This document shows positions 28,935 through 38,285 of a DNA stretch of 64,000 bases, piece after piece. Under the pieces are notes generated by a model, which was given only the letters and a program-made list of their open reading frames with translations, ran no database searches and was not told the DNA's origin. Source of the DNA: an uncultured Paracoccaceae bacterium. GTDB lineage: Bacteria; Pseudomonadota; Alphaproteobacteria; Rhodobacterales; Rhodobacteraceae. Within the stretch, counting starts at the first letter, position 1. Each line of letters starts with the position of its first letter. Both the position numbers and the translations under genes were made by a program. Location of the stretch: assembly GCA_947503925.1 (NCBI GenBank), contig CANNFQ010000003.1, positions 62,001-126,000 of the forward strand, in the 5' to 3' direction.

Positions 28935-29405
28935 CTAGAGGTAGCTGATTTTCAAGATCTCATAGCTGCGCGTGCCACCCGGCGTGCGGACATCGACGCT
29001 GTCGCCTTCATCCTTGCCGATCAGCGCGCGTGACAGAGGTGATTTCATGTTCAGCTTGCCGTTTTCGATATCGGCCTCGTATTCGCCAACGATCTGATAA
29101 GTCTTTTCCTCATCCGTATCTTCATCAACGATTTCGACGGTGGCACCGAACTTGATCGTACCGGACAGTTTCGAAGGGTCGATCACATCGGCAAGCGAAA
29201 TAACACCTTCAAGTTCCTTCACCCGTCCCTCGATGAAGGACTGTTTTTCCTTGGCGGAATGATACTCTGCATTTTCAGACAGATCGCCATGCTCGCGCGC
29301 CTCCGCGATCGCCCGGATGATCGCTGGACGTTCCACAGATTTCAGGTGCTTGAGCTCTGCATCAAGCTTATCAAAACCCGCACGGGTCAGTGGTATCTTT
29401 TCCAT
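28935..29405 (-). CDS. greA: Transcription elongation factor GreA
   Basis: The 156-residue factor rescues backtracked RNA polymerase by stimulating transcript cleavage. The N-terminal coiled coil holds the acidic tip [13 protein letters not shown], and the C-terminal FKBP-like domain includes [16 protein letters not shown] and [10 protein letters not shown]. Length is normal. The longer open frame upstream is rejected because the family begins at MEKIPLTR (29405), which has a GGGGG site. It is divergent from the ETF-QO gene with 223 bases between starts. Confidence 0.97.
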   Translation of the reverse strand: MEKIPLTRAGFDKLDAELKHLKSVERPAIIRAIAEAREHGDLSENAEYHSAKEKQSFIEGRVKELEGVISLADVIDPSKLSGTIKFGATVEIVDEDTDEEKTYQIVGEYEADIENGKLNMKSPLSRALIGKDEGDSVDVRTPGGTRSYEILKISYL

Positions 29406-29628
29406 AATGCCCCCAAGGCAAAATCTATCAATCGAACGTTCATAGCTTAGCGTCCGGTGACGTTCAACCAGCGGTTTGCGGCCTTTGCGCATTCGGCAAA
29501 TCCGCGATCTGGTGTCGCGCCTTGGCATTTTGACGTCGTGTCTTGATTGCCCAGCAACCGTTCCTCGGGTAACCCTTGCCGCGACGTGAAAAAAGGGGTC
29601 CGCCCCTGCCGCAAAAAAGGATGTGACG

Positions 29629-31278
29629 ATGGCCGAGATTGAGCGCGAAGCAATGGAGTATGATGTGGTCATCGTGGGCGCAGGGCCCGCTGGCCTGTCG
29701 GCTGCGATCCGTTTGAAGCAGTTGGATGCCGATCTGAACGTGGTTGTCCTTGAAAAAGGCTCGGAAGTTGGCGCGCATATCCTGTCAGGTGCTGTTCTGG
29801 ACCCTGCTGGCCTGAACCGGTTGATCCCAGATTGGAAGGAAAAAGGCGCGCCGCTGAACGTCCCTGTCAAGGAAGACAATTTCTATATGCTCGGCGAAGC
29901 CGGTCAGCTTCGGATCCCAAATTTCGTGATGCCCCCCCTGATGAATAATCACGGGAATTACATCGTTTCCATGGGCAATGTCTGCCGCTGGATGGCCGAA
30001 CAGGCCGAGGAGATGGGTGTTGAAATTTTCCCCGGCATGGCCTGTTCGGAACTGGTTTTCGGTGATGATGGCGAGGTCAAAGGTGTGGTCGCAGGTGAGT
30101 TTGGCAAGGCCGAAGACGGCACGCCGGGCCCGTCCTATGAACCCGGGATGGAACTGCACGGCAAATATGTTTTCCTGTCCGAAGGGGTGCGCGGATCGCT
30201 GTCAAAACAGGTGATCGCGAAATACGATCTGGGCGCTGGCCATGATGTTCAGAAATACGGCCTGGGCATGAAGGAAATCTGGGAAATTGATCCCGCAAAG
30301 CACCGCGAAGGTACGGTCACCCACACAATGGGTTGGCCACTGGGCAGCAATGCAGGTGGTGGGTCATTCATCTATCACCTTGAAAATAATCAGGTTTATG
30401 TGGGTTTTGTAACCCACCTGAACTACAAGAACCCGCATGTTTTCCCTTACATGGAGTTCCAGCGGTTCAAGCATCACCCGATGGTCGCCGAGCTGCTGAA
30501 AGGCGGCAAACGGGTCGCCTATGGCGCCCGCGCGATTTCCGAAGGCGGGTTCCAGTCCATGCCCGATCTGGAATTTCCCGGCGGTGCCTTGCTGGGCTGT
30601 TCGGCGGGCATGGTCAACGTGCCGCGCATCAAGGGCAACCATAACGCGATGCTGTCCGGGATCGAAGCGGCAGAGGCTGCTGCTGCCGCGATCAAGGCGG
30701 GCCGTGGCGGTGATCTGATGGGCGGCTATGACGCTGCCGTGCGGAAGGGAGAGATTGGCGAAGATTTGAAAAAAGTGCGCAATGTCAAACCTTTGTGGTC
30801 GAAATACGGGCTTGTCGCATCGCTCGGTATCGGCGGGATGGATATGTGGATGAACACGTTTGGCCTAGGGTTCCTTGGCACGCTGGCGCATGGCAAATCC
30901 GATGCTGACGCAACCGAAGAGGCCAGCAAGCACAAGCCAATCGACTATCCGAAACCCGACGGCACCCTGTCCTTTGACCGGCTGACCAATGTGTCGTTCA
31001 GTTTCACCAATCACGAAGAAAGCCAGCCTGCGCATTTGCAACTGACCGACCCAAGCGTGCCAGTGGCGGTCAATCTGGCGAAATATGCCGGCCCATCAGC
31101 GCGCTACTGTCCCGCTGGTGTTTATGAGTTTGTGGAGGAGGAGGGCAAAGACACCCGCTTTGTCATCAACTTCCAGAACTGCGTGCATTGCAAAACCTGC
31201 GATATCAAGGACCCGAGCCAGAACATCACCTGGACGGTCCCGCAAGGCGGCGACGGGCCGAATTACCCGAATATGTAA
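29629..31278 (+). CDS. Electron transfer flavoprotein-ubiquinone oxidoreductase
   Basis: The 549-residue inner-membrane enzyme passes electrons from reduced ETF, fed by acyl-CoA and other dehydrogenases, to ubiquinone. FAD binding is shown by [15 protein letters not shown] near the N-terminus. The membrane-docking region includes [16 protein letters not shown]. The C-terminal [4Fe-4S] domain shows RYCPAGVYE and [14 protein letters not shown]. The ATG at 29629 is chosen over a GTG at 29623 because AAAAAAGG lies at good distance. Downstream lies copy 2 of the dispersed GTCGGC element. Confidence 0.97.
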   Translation: MAEIEREAMEYDVVIVGAGPAGLSAAIRLKQLDADLNVVVLEKGSEVGAHILSGAVLDPAGLNRLIPDWKEKGAPLNVPVKEDNFYMLGEAGQLRIPNFVMPPLMNNHGNYIVSMGNVCRWMAEQAEEMGVEIFPGMACSELVFGDDGEVKGVVAGEFGKAEDGTPGPSYEPGMELHGKYVFLSEGVRGSLSKQVIAKYDLGAGHDVQKYGLGMKEIWEIDPAKHREGTVTHTMGWPLGSNAGGGSFIYHLENNQVYVGFVTHLNYKNPHVFPYMEFQRFKHHPMVAELLKGGKRVAYGARAISEGGFQSMPDLEFPGGALLGCSAGMVNVPRIKGNHNAMLSGIEAAEAAAAAIKAGRGGDLMGGYDAAVRKGEIGEDLKKVRNVKPLWSKYGLVASLGIGGMDMWMNTFGLGFLGTLAHGKSDADATEEASKHKPIDYPKPDGTLSFDRLTNVSFSFTNHEESQPAHLQLTDPSVPVAVNLAKYAGPSARYCPAGVYEFVEEEGKDTRFVINFQNCVHCKTCDIKDPSQNITWTVPQGGDGPNYPNM

Positions 31279-31287
31279 ACTGCCCCG

Positions 31288-31475
31288 CGCAACGTTCGGT
31301 GGGGGTGCGTACGGTGCTGATCTGCCGATTTCGGCGAATCGGGGTTAATCCCCATATTTGCTGGCATTCCGCCGGTCGGCAAAGCGTCGGCGATGTGTCG
31401 GCAAACCGTCGGACCCTTGCGCATCCGGCGGCACAGTACCGGGCCGTCCCATGCAAAAGTAAACGCGGGCTTAAC
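31288..31475. repeat. Dispersed intergenic element, copy 2, with four 11-bp GTCGGC units
   Basis: This lies between the convergent ETF-QO and recO genes. The 5' box CGCAACGTTCGGTGGGGGTG starts at 31288. The tandem array occupies 31375-31418 with units GTCGGCAAAGC, GTCGGCGATGT, GTCGGCAAACC and GTCGGACCCTT. A 3' box AGTAAACGCGGGCTTAA is at 31459-31475. Order and spacing match copy 1 at 671-861. The array is more conserved than its surroundings. No open frame is shared in the same reading frame by both copies, so it is noncoding. Confidence 0.7.
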
Positions 31476-31477
31476 TT

Positions 31478-32206
31478 TTAGGCGCTTCGCATGATCGCGT
31501 CCAAAAGGCGCGCCCGCGCGCTCGGAACAGGCCGGTCCCCAAGGCTTTTGATCAGCCGATGTTCGATGAAATACCCCGTCGTCCCCAATGCAGTCAGAAT
31601 ATCATCTGTGCTGGCATCCCCTTTTCCCGCCAGAACCGGCGGCAGGGGCAGCATCCTGTCCGCCCACTCCCCCGCGCCTTCGCGACTGACGGCCCTGCCG
31701 GATTTGGGTGAAACATAGATCAGATCCGCATTCACGCCATGCACGGCGCATTGCGACAGATCCAAGCCAAAACCAAGATCATCCAGCAACGCCTGTTCCC
31801 AGCGCAGATAGGCCAGGGGCCAGATGTCAGCCTGGCCTAGAAGATCGAGCAACTGGATTGTCCGGGTATAAAGTTCATTATGCGCCTCGCGTTCTGGCAG
31901 CACATGGGTCAGCAAGGCACAAACCGCGTTCAGTCCGGCCAGTGACAGCCGGTCACCCATGGCCGCGGCGGCGCGGCTGCGCAGCGGTTCTAATGTGAAC
32001 GCGCCCAGATGATCATCAAGCCGCGCCTTCCATGTCACGGCGATTTGCGCGCCGGGCTGAATGGCCGGGGTCATTTTGCGGCTGGTCCCGCCACGCACAA
32101 CGCCTGCGTGGCGACCATGGGTGGCGGTGAACACCTCAAGGATCACCGAGGCTTCGCCAAAGGGGCGGCTTGCCAGAACGGCGCCTTCATCTGTCCAACT
32201 GATCAT
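31478..32206 (-). CDS. recO: DNA repair protein RecO
   Basis: The 242-residue protein has the N-terminal OB-fold ([23 protein letters not shown], then HAGVVRGG) and the helical C-terminal domain with [16 protein letters not shown]. RecO helps RecR load RecA onto SSB-coated single-stranded DNA. The zinc-binding cysteines seen in some RecO proteins are mostly missing here, which is common in this group. The ATG at 32206 has an AGGTT site. It is at the end of the conserved rnc-era block but separated by the inverted-arm element. Confidence 0.94.
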   Translation of the reverse strand: MISWTDEGAVLASRPFGEASVILEVFTATHGRHAGVVRGGTSRKMTPAIQPGAQIAVTWKARLDDHLGAFTLEPLRSRAAAAMGDRLSLAGLNAVCALLTHVLPEREAHNELYTRTIQLLDLLGQADIWPLAYLRWEQALLDDLGFGLDLSQCAVHGVNADLIYVSPKSGRAVSREGAGEWADRMLPLPPVLAGKGDASTDDILTALGTTGYFIEHRLIKSLGDRPVPSARARLLDAIMRSA

Positions 32207-32292
32207 GAGTAACCTGCCAATGCATAAACGCAACTTCGGCCAAGGGGGTGCCAAAATGCAAGCGGTGCATCATGGTCTTAGGGCAGGACGCC

Positions 32293-32460
32293 TCCGGCGG
32301 GGGAGTATTTTTGGCAAAATGATAAGACAAAATTAACCATGAATGCCGATTGTCATCATGCGGAACAGGCTGGAGAGCCGATGACCGTGCAAAGTGATGA
32401 ACGATTGTTTATCGCCGGGGCAAAGTGTTTATCATTTTGCCCCAAATACTCCCTGCGCGG
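32293..32460. repeat. Region bounded by ~32 bp inverted arms between DUF1491 and recO
   Basis: The left arm (32293-32325) reads CTCCGGCGGGGGAGTATT..GGCAAAATGATAA. The right arm (32429-32460) is its near reverse complement, starting TTATCATTTTGCCCC and ending near CTCCCTGCGCGG. About 100 bases lie between. It sits in the gap from 32207 to 32472, which otherwise has no supported gene. It could be a miniature element or two independent inserts of a common extragenic sequence. Confidence 0.6.
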
Positions 32461-32472
32461 AGCGCATAAAAG

Positions 32473-32799
32473 TCATTCAAGCCCCGGTTCATCCAGCAAG
32501 TGGCGGCCTGCTTTATCCTCGACCTCGACCACCCACAGGTCTGGATCAAAGCTGCGTTGTTTGGCGATGGAATTATCAACTTCCGCCTCTTCGCCTTCGA
32601 CCAGCACCATCCATTGCCGGTCGCCCGTCATCAGATCAAAACTGCGCTGATAGCAGCGCGCCTGCCCGTCCAGTGTGTTGAGCTTGACCAGAACTGCCCC
32701 GGCGGTGTTGTCGCCGCGCTTGACCACAAATGCCGGAATTTCCTGCAACCGCAGCCGCGTCAAATAGGCAGAGACCCAGATATCCGCTGTGAGCTTCAT
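32473..32799 (-). CDS. DUF1491 family protein
   Basis: The 108-residue protein begins with TADIWVSAYLTRLRLQEIPAFV, then KRGDNTAGAVLVKLN and DRQWMVLVEGEEAEVDNSIAKQRSFDPDLWVVEVED, the full DUF1491 pattern. The family is common in Rhodobacterales next to era and has no known function. There is no clear ribosome site, because a 24-bp inverted repeat lies just upstream of the ATG; its translation may depend on read-through from era. Confidence 0.9.
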   Translation of the reverse strand: MKLTADIWVSAYLTRLRLQEIPAFVVKRGDNTAGAVLVKLNTLDGQARCYQRSFDLMTGDRQWMVLVEGEEAEVDNSIAKQRSFDPDLWVVEVEDKAGRHLLDEPGLE

Positions 32800-32809
32800 C
32801 AGTGACCCC

Positions 32810-32873
32810 GTCCCGGGCTTGACCCGGGACCTCTACGCCGCGTCAGGTCGAGGTCCCGGGTCAAGCCCGGGAC
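32810..32873. repeat. Paired CCCGGG hairpins (REP/BIME-like), locus 2
   Basis: Two 21-base hairpins, GTCCCGGG-CTTGA-CCCGGGAC (32810-32830) and GTCCCGGG-TCAAG-CCCGGGAC (32853-32873), face each other. Together they form a perfect 24-bp inverted repeat (32810-32833 with 32850-32873). They sit between era and DUF1491. The same hairpin pair type occurs at 1910-1969. Confidence 0.75.
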
Positions 32874-32880
32874 GGCGCGG

Positions 32881-33798
32881 CTAGCTATTGCCATCTTTGA
32901 AATCCAGACCCATCTCGGAATAGCGTTCGGATTCTTCCAGCCAGTTTGGCCGCACTTTGACCTGCAGGAACAGATGCACCCGGCGGCCCAGAAATTCCTC
33001 AAGCTCGACCCGGGCGGCGGTGCTGACCGCCTTGACGGTTTCGCCACCTTTGCCCAGCACGATCCCCTTATGCCCGTCGCGGGCGACATAGATGATCTGA
33101 TCGATCCGTGCGGTCCCGTCTTTGCGTTCTTCCCAACTTTCGGTCTCAACCGTCAGTTCATAGGGCAATTCCTGATGCAGCCGTAACGTCAGCTTTTCGC
33201 GCGTCATTTCAGCGGCGATCATCCGCATCGGCAGATCGGCGATCTGATCCTCGGGGTAAAGATGCGGGCCTTCGGGCACCTGGGTCACCAGCCAGTCGCG
33301 CAGCGCGTCGCAGCCATGCCCCCGTTCCGCCGAGATCATGAAGGTTTCGGCAAAAGGATACGCCGCGTTCATGTCTTTGGTCAGGGCCAGCAGCGCCTCT
33401 GATTTCACCTTGTCGATCTTGTTGATCGCAAGTGCCACGGGGCTTTTGCCTGCCCGTTCAGCAAGCGTTTCAAGGATTGCCGTAACCCCGTCGGTCATGC
33501 CGCGATGCGCCTCGATCATCAGAACAACCACATCCGCATCAGCCGCCCCGCCCCAGGCCGCCGCAACCATCGCCCGGTCCAGCCTGCGTCGTGGTTTGAA
33601 CAGCCCTGGCGTGTCGATAAAGATCAGCTGTGCTGCCCCTGCCATCGCAACGCCCCGGATCCGCGCCCGGGTCGTCTGCACCTTATGCGTCACGATAGAT
33701 ACCTTGGCCCCCACCATCCGGTTCAGCAGGGTCGATTTGCCTGCATTCGGTTCCCCGATCAGGGCCACAAAACCGGCCTTTGTCACGACATCATTCAT
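32881..33798 (-). CDS. era: GTPase Era
   Basis: The 305-residue GTPase has G1 [10 protein letters not shown]3 DTPGL and G4 NKID. A C-terminal KH domain carries the [15 protein letters not shown] motif, which binds the 3' end of 16S rRNA during 30S maturation. The start at 33798 overlaps the rnc stop (ATGA). The longer upstream frame lies within rnc and is not used. Paired hairpins follow its stop. Confidence 0.97.
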   Translation of the reverse strand: MNDVVTKAGFVALIGEPNAGKSTLLNRMVGAKVSIVTHKVQTTRARIRGVAMAGAAQLIFIDTPGLFKPRRRLDRAMVAAAWGGAADADVVVLMIEAHRGMTDGVTAILETLAERAGKSPVALAINKIDKVKSEALLALTKDMNAAYPFAETFMISAERGHGCDALRDWLVTQVPEGPHLYPEDQIADLPMRMIAAEMTREKLTLRLHQELPYELTVETESWEERKDGTARIDQIIYVARDGHKGIVLGKGGETVKAVSTAARVELEEFLGRRVHLFLQVKVRPNWLEESERYSEMGLDFKDGNS

Positions 33799-34475
33799 CC
33801 GTTTACCTTCTTCAAAAGCGCCGTTGCGGCAGCCTGTTCGGCCTGCCGCTTTGATCCTGCTGTTGCCTGCTCTGACGGGCCGGAGGCAAGCCTTACTTCG
33901 ATGGTAAAGACCGGTTGATGATCCGGGCCGCTGCGTGCCACTTCGACATAGCGCGGGGGCACTTCGCCGCGCGCCTGCGCCCATTCCTGCAACGCCGTTT
34001 TTGCATCGCGCGCATCGGCGGCAACATTATGGACCCGGTCCCCCCATTGTGCCAGCACAACGTCCCGTGCTGCCGGAAAGCCCCCGTCAAGGTAGACTGC
34101 GGCGATGACTGCCTCCATGGCATCAGCCAGGAGCGCCTCTTTCCGCCGCCCACCCGATTTCATTTCCGACCGCCCCAGTTTCAGCACCGCCCCAAGGTCG
34201 ATCTGCCGCGCCACGTCGGCGCAAGCTTCGCGCCGCACCAACGCGTTGTAGCGGGGGGCGAGCAGCCCTTCTGGTGCGGATTTATCGGCCATCAGCAGCG
34301 CCTCTGCCATCACCAGCCCCAGCACCCGATCACCCAGAAATTCTAGCCGCTGATTGTCATCCCGGTGCGGGCTGACAATCGACGAATGGGTGACCGCGCG
34401 CAGCAGCAATTCCGGCTTGTCAAATGTGTAGCCAAGTCGCCTGGAAAAGGCCGAGAGGTCGCGCGATAGCTTCAA
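33795..34475 (-). CDS. rnc: Ribonuclease III
   Basis: The 226-residue enzyme cleaves double-stranded RNA in rRNA and mRNA processing. The catalytic signature is [16 protein letters not shown], with further acidic residues in [19 protein letters not shown] double-stranded RNA-binding domain ends the protein ([14 protein letters not shown], then a final [13 protein letters not shown] helix). It overlaps lepB and era by four bases on each side. Confidence 0.97.
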   Translation of the reverse strand: MKLSRDLSAFSRRLGYTFDKPELLLRAVTHSSIVSPHRDDNQRLEFLGDRVLGLVMAEALLMADKSAPEGLLAPRYNALVRREACADVARQIDLGAVLKLGRSEMKSGGRRKEALLADAMEAVIAAVYLDGGFPAARDVVLAQWGDRVHNVAADARDAKTALQEWAQARGEVPPRYVEVARSGPDHQPVFTIEVRLASGPSEQATAGSKRQAEQAAATALLKKVNG

Positions 34476-35308
34476 TCGAGCGCCTTGAAGAACCGGTCGC
34501 TGCGCCAGGTCCAGAAATAAAGCATCGACCGCCCGGCGGAGGAGAACATCACCCGGTCGGCACGCCCGACAAGATCCTTGGCTTCCACAAAGCCAACGCC
34601 GCGCTGCGCCTGCGGGAACCGGCTGTCGGTGGAATTGTCCCGGTTATCGCCCATGAAGAAATATTCGCCTGCGGGCACGGTAAAGACGCCTGTGTCATCC
34701 GCCGCCCGGTTGCCGATATTCAGGATCGCATGACTTGTCCCGTTTGGCAGGGTTTCGATCTGGCGCGGTTTTTCGCAGGCCGCCCCAAGCCCCACCGCCC
34801 CGTTGGCGCATTGCGGCTGCTGGCCCAGCGGTCCTTGTGGTTCCATCGTTTCAACGAATACGCCGTCATCTTCCACAGCGACGGCTTCGTCATTGATGTA
34901 GAGCCGTCCATCCTGCATCTGCACCCGGTCGCCGGGCAGCCCGATCAGCCGTTTGATAAAGTCATGCCCGGTCACCGGATGTCGGAACACGACGATGTCC
35001 CCCCGTTCGGGTTCTGATCCGAACAACCGCCCATCATTGTCTTCAAACCAGCCGCAGAAATCCTCTGCCCCCAGATCGATCCCCGCTTGGGGTATCCGGA
35101 TCGACGGGCAGGAAGCGTAGGAATAGCCATAGGCCATCTTGTTCACGAACAGAAAATCACCGATCAGCAGCGTGTCTTTCATCGAACCCGATGGAATCCA
35201 GAACGGCTGAAAGAAGATCGTCCGGAAGATACCGGCAATCACCAGCGCCCAGAAGATCGTCTTGAACGTCTCGACGATGCCGCCGATGAAGCCTTTTCCT
35301 TCGGCCAT
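34472..35308 (-). CDS. lepB: Signal peptidase I
   Basis: The 278-residue inner-membrane protease removes signal peptides. An N-terminal membrane helix ([17 protein letters not shown]) is followed by the catalytic Ser motif [11 protein letters not shown]. The catalytic Lys lies in [13 protein letters not shown], and the [12 protein letters not shown] box follows. An insertion of about 60 residues with two cysteine-containing stretches (~60-85) is common in this order. It overlaps rnc by four bases. Confidence 0.96.
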   Translation of the reverse strand: MAEGKGFIGGIVETFKTIFWALVIAGIFRTIFFQPFWIPSGSMKDTLLIGDFLFVNKMAYGYSYASCPSIRIPQAGIDLGAEDFCGWFEDNDGRLFGSEPERGDIVVFRHPVTGHDFIKRLIGLPGDRVQMQDGRLYINDEAVAVEDDGVFVETMEPQGPLGQQPQCANGAVGLGAACEKPRQIETLPNGTSHAILNIGNRAADDTGVFTVPAGEYFFMGDNRDNSTDSRFPQAQRGVGFVEAKDLVGRADRVMFSSAGRSMLYFWTWRSDRFFKALD

Positions 35309-35360
35309 ATTTGTATCCTTCGTTCGGTTTGGGGCTACATGATGCGGCGGACCTGTACTG

Positions 35361-35762
35361 TCAAGCGATGGGCCGCGCCTCGATCACCACAAAGGCCTGT
35401 GCCCAGGGGTGATCATCGGTCAAGGTGACGTGAATAATCGCCTCGTGCCCCGCTGGCGTCATCTGGTCGAGCCGTTCCTTGGCCCAGCCTGTCACCGCCA
35501 TGACCGGTTGCCCGGTCCGCAGATTGGACACTGCCATGTCCCGCCAAGAGATTCCCATCCGCAGCCCGGTGCCCAGCGCCTTTGAACACGCTTCTTTCGC
35601 GGCCCAGCGTTTGGCATAGGTGCCTGCCACATCCTTGCGTCGTTCCGCCTTGGCCTGTTCGATATCGGTGAAGACCCGGTTGCGGAACCGGTCGCCGAAA
35701 CGTTCAAGCGTGCCTGCGATCCGGTCGATATTTGCAAGATCGGTACCAACGCCGAGGATCAT
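35361..35762 (-). CDS. acpS: Holo-[acyl-carrier-protein] synthase
   Basis: The 133-residue enzyme transfers 4'-phosphopantetheine from CoA to acyl carrier protein. The metal-binding motif [12 protein letters not shown] is at the N-terminus and [14 protein letters not shown] carries the catalytic Glu and Lys. The start at 35762 overlaps the deaminase stop by four bases. It is followed after 52 bases by lepB. Confidence 0.95.
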   Translation of the reverse strand: MILGVGTDLANIDRIAGTLERFGDRFRNRVFTDIEQAKAERRKDVAGTYAKRWAAKEACSKALGTGLRMGISWRDMAVSNLRTGQPVMAVTGWAKERLDQMTPAGHEAIIHVTLTDDHPWAQAFVVIEARPIA

Positions 35763-36241
35763 GTTTCACCTTTTGGGGTGTAGATATGGGCTACTCTGTC
35801 TTCATCCAGCCCGCCATGCCAGTCAAACGCCCCGTCGCAAGCGGCATGGAAATCGCTGATCGTCAGCTTGGGAAAGCGAAAGAAGGCATCATCGGTATTG
35901 GCCTGCTGGGCGGCAAAGATCACGCGGTCAATCCGTGCCCAGCGCATGGTGGACAGGCACATCTCGCAAGGTTGGCAGGAGGCGACCAGCGTCGCGCCAG
36001 ACAGATCGCGGCTGCCCGTCAGTTTCGCGGCCTTGCCGATGACCACAACTTCCGCGTGGCGGCTGACATCATCGGTATCGCCGACCTCGTTCCGGGCGGC
36101 GGCGATGACCTGCCCGTCTTTGACAATGGCGGCGGTGAAGACAATGTCATGCCCATCGGCGGCAAGTGCGCAGGCGTGGTCGGTGACTGAGCGCATAGCA
36201 GCGCGCTCCATTTCAGTGATCGACTTTACGTCCAGCGTCAT
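35759..36241 (-). CDS. Nucleoside/guanine deaminase-like zinc enzyme
   Basis: The 160-residue protein is a cytidine-deaminase-fold zinc hydrolase. The zinc motif is [12 protein letters not shown] (HAE) with [20 protein letters not shown] (PCxxC). The [17 protein letters not shown] tail is similar to guanine deaminases and TadA relatives, so the base substrate is uncertain. The ATG at 36241 overlaps the LysE stop by four bases; the longer upstream frame lies inside that gene. Confidence 0.87.
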   Translation of the reverse strand: MTLDVKSITEMERAAMRSVTDHACALAADGHDIVFTAAIVKDGQVIAAARNEVGDTDDVSRHAEVVVIGKAAKLTGSRDLSGATLVASCQPCEMCLSTMRWARIDRVIFAAQQANTDDAFFRFPKLTISDFHAACDGAFDWHGGLDEDRVAHIYTPKGET

Positions 36242-36864
36242 GGCGCGACACGTGTTGTCAGGATTTTCAGGCCTGCCGCGCCGAAAAGCAGGGCAAACGC
36301 GCCTTCGAACCAGCGGCGCAGGCGGGTGTAGCCCTGCACAACCTTCTGAGACGAGAACAGAAACGCATAGCTGAGGAATACAAGTGCCCCGCCGGAATAA
36401 AGAAAGCAGAACATGAAAGCGAGATCCGCGCCACTGGCGTTTGGTGGCAACGTGATGGCATAAATCGCGCCCCAGCTGAGGATCGCTTTGGGGTTGGTCA
36501 GATGTACCAGGACGCCCTTGGTGTAGATACGCCAAGGCGTGCCGGCTTGCGCCTTGCCTGTCAGGCCGGGTTTTTCCGACATTGCAGAGCGTAAGGATTT
36601 CATGGCGAGATAGATCAAGTAGGCTGCACCGACATAGCGCAAGACCTCAAACACCCATGCATTGGCCATCATCAGCGCACTCATACCTAGCGCTGCGGCA
36701 ATGCCCCAAGTGGCACCTCCGGTCAGTATACCAAGGGCAAAGATCACACCGGCCCGACGGCCCAGCGCCATGGAGGTGCTGGCGATGCCCAAGGTCGCGG
36801 GTCCGGGGCTGCCACCGGCCAGAACCCAGGCAAACCAGATTGCTGCAAGCTCGATCCAGCTCAC
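36238..36864 (-). CDS. LysE family amino acid exporter
   Basis: The 208-residue protein has six membrane helices and the LysE/RhtB pattern. [23 protein letters not shown] opens the first loop, [17 protein letters not shown] follows, and [15 protein letters not shown] lies in the middle. The family exports amino acids or related metabolites. It overlaps pdxJ upstream and the deaminase downstream by four bases each, an unusual place inside a housekeeping operon. Confidence 0.9.
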   Translation of the reverse strand: MSWIELAAIWFAWVLAGGSPGPATLGIASTSMALGRRAGVIFALGILTGGATWGIAAALGMSALMMANAWVFEVLRYVGAAYLIYLAMKSLRSAMSEKPGLTGKAQAGTPWRIYTKGVLVHLTNPKAILSWGAIYAITLPPNASGADLAFMFCFLYSGGALVFLSYAFLFSSQKVVQGYTRLRRWFEGAFALLFGAAGLKILTTRVAP

Positions 36865-37616
36865 ACCGGTTCCCCGGCGCGGGCCGCATCCATGATCCGC
36901 CGCATTTCCGCAATGGCGGGGGTGAGGCCCCGAAAGATCGCCTCGCCAATCAGGAAATGCCCGATATTGAGTTCCATCACCTGAGGCAGCGCGGCGACAG
37001 GGCTGACGCAGTCATACGTCAGCCCGTGGCCTGCATGCACTTCCAACCCCAGATCATGGGCGAAACCGGCCATGTCTGTCAGCTTCTTCAGCTCTTCATC
37101 CCGTTCGTCAAACCGCCCTTCGGCATGGGCATCACAGTAAGCCCCTGTATGCAGTTCGATCACCTCTGCCCCGATCCGATGTGCCGCCTCTATCTGCCGT
37201 TGGTCGGCGGCGATGAAGATCGACACCCGGCAGCCCGCATCGCGCAGGGGGGCGATGTAATGGGCCAGTGCGTTTTCTTCACGCGCAACTTCCAGCCCGC
37301 CTTCGGTTGTCCGTTCTTCCCGCTTCTCCGGCACGATGCAGACAGCGTGGGGTTTGTGCCGCAGGGCGATCTGCTGCATCTCTTCGGTGGCCGCCATCTC
37401 AAAATTGAGCGGGCCTTTCAACGCCTCCATCAACCCTTCGATATCGGTATCCGAGATATGCCGCCGGTCTTCACGCAGATGCGCGGTGATCCCGTCGGCG
37501 CCCGCCTCTTCTGCCATAATGGCCGCCCGCACTGGGTCTGGCACCGCCCCCCCACGCGCATTGCGGACCGTGGCGACATGGTCGATATTCACACCAAGGC
37601 GCAGTTTGTCTGTCAT
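36861..37616 (-). CDS. pdxJ: Pyridoxine 5'-phosphate synthase
   Basis: The 251-residue TIM-barrel enzyme condenses 1-deoxyxylulose 5-phosphate with 3-amino-2-oxopropyl phosphate to pyridoxine phosphate. Hallmarks are [19 protein letters not shown] at the N-terminus, [14 protein letters not shown], an ELHTGAYC segment and [11 protein letters not shown]. It follows the DUF2062 gene by 27 bases and overlaps the LysE gene by four. Confidence 0.97.
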   Translation of the reverse strand: MTDKLRLGVNIDHVATVRNARGGAVPDPVRAAIMAEEAGADGITAHLREDRRHISDTDIEGLMEALKGPLNFEMAATEEMQQIALRHKPHAVCIVPEKREERTTEGGLEVAREENALAHYIAPLRDAGCRVSIFIAADQRQIEAAHRIGAEVIELHTGAYCDAHAEGRFDERDEELKKLTDMAGFAHDLGLEVHAGHGLTYDCVSPVAALPQVMELNIGHFLIGEAIFRGLTPAIAEMRRIMDAARAGEPV

Positions 37617-37643
37617 CTTTGCATCCCTTGTCTACACATGCTG

Positions 37644-38285
37644 CTACTGGCTTGCGTCATCGGCAGGTGACGCCTTTTTCTTGAGTTGGTCAAGCTTTGC
37701 CCGCAACGCTTTTTTCCGCCGCTTCTGATAGGCCGAGATCAGTGGGTATGACAGGTAATAGAGGCAGGTCGCCGTCAGCAGCCCGGGCACGATCCCCCCG
37801 ATCAGATAGGGTAGGAAAACCTGATCATAAAAGATGGCAAGCCCGCGCCAGTCGGCCGTTTCTGGCGTAAAGATCGCCTTGAAATTATGTGACAGATCAT
37901 AGCCCGCATCGATGAATTTCTGCCCCAGACGGGCATGCGACCCTTCGGGCAGACCCAGCACCCAAGACCCGATACTGATCGCGCTGTAGCCGATTGCCGG
38001 GAAGGTCAGCGGGTTGCCAAAGAACGTGGCCATCAATGCGGCCAGCACATTGCCCCTGACCGCAGTCGCGATCAGCCACGCCCCGAGGAAATGCAGTCCG
38101 AAAAACGGCGTGAAGCAGATGAACACCCCCGCCCAGATGCCGCGGCAGATTTTTTCGGGGGTGTCCGGCAGGCGACGCAGCCGGTGGTTGACATATTGTG
38201 CTGCCCTGCTCCAACCGCCGCGAGGATAGACAAAATCGACAACGATCCGCCAGATCGGTCGCCTATCCCTACGTTTGAACACCAA
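37644..38285 (-). CDS. DUF2062 membrane protein
   Basis: The 213-residue protein has the DUF2062 pattern. TPEKICRGIWAGVFICFTPFFGLHF precedes the first helices, FFGNPLTFPAIGY follows, and a third hydrophobic stretch lies near residue 160. The tail is Lys/Arg-rich (QKRRKKALRAKLDQLKKK). The function is unknown. The start is a TTG at 38285 or a GTG at 38282, inside the end of the rel gene, so translation is coupled to rel. Confidence 0.87.
   Translation of the reverse strand: MVFKRRDRRPIWRIVVDFVYPRGGWSRAAQYVNHRLRRLPDTPEKICRGIWAGVFICFTPFFGLHFLGAWLIATAVRGNVLAALMATFFGNPLTFPAIGYSAISIGSWVLGLPEGSHARLGQKFIDAGYDLSHNFKAIFTPETADWRGLAIFYDQVFLPYLIGGIVPGLLTATCLYYLSYPLISAYQKRRKKALRAKLDQLKKKASPADDASQ

Noticed and set aside
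29457-29546. 29-codon GTG frame upstream of ETF-QO
   Set aside because: No ribosome site and no conservation evidence; kept as untranslated leader.
32339-32650. 103-codon frame starting inside the inverted-arm element
   Set aside because: It overlaps DUF1491 in antisense and has no recognisable product.
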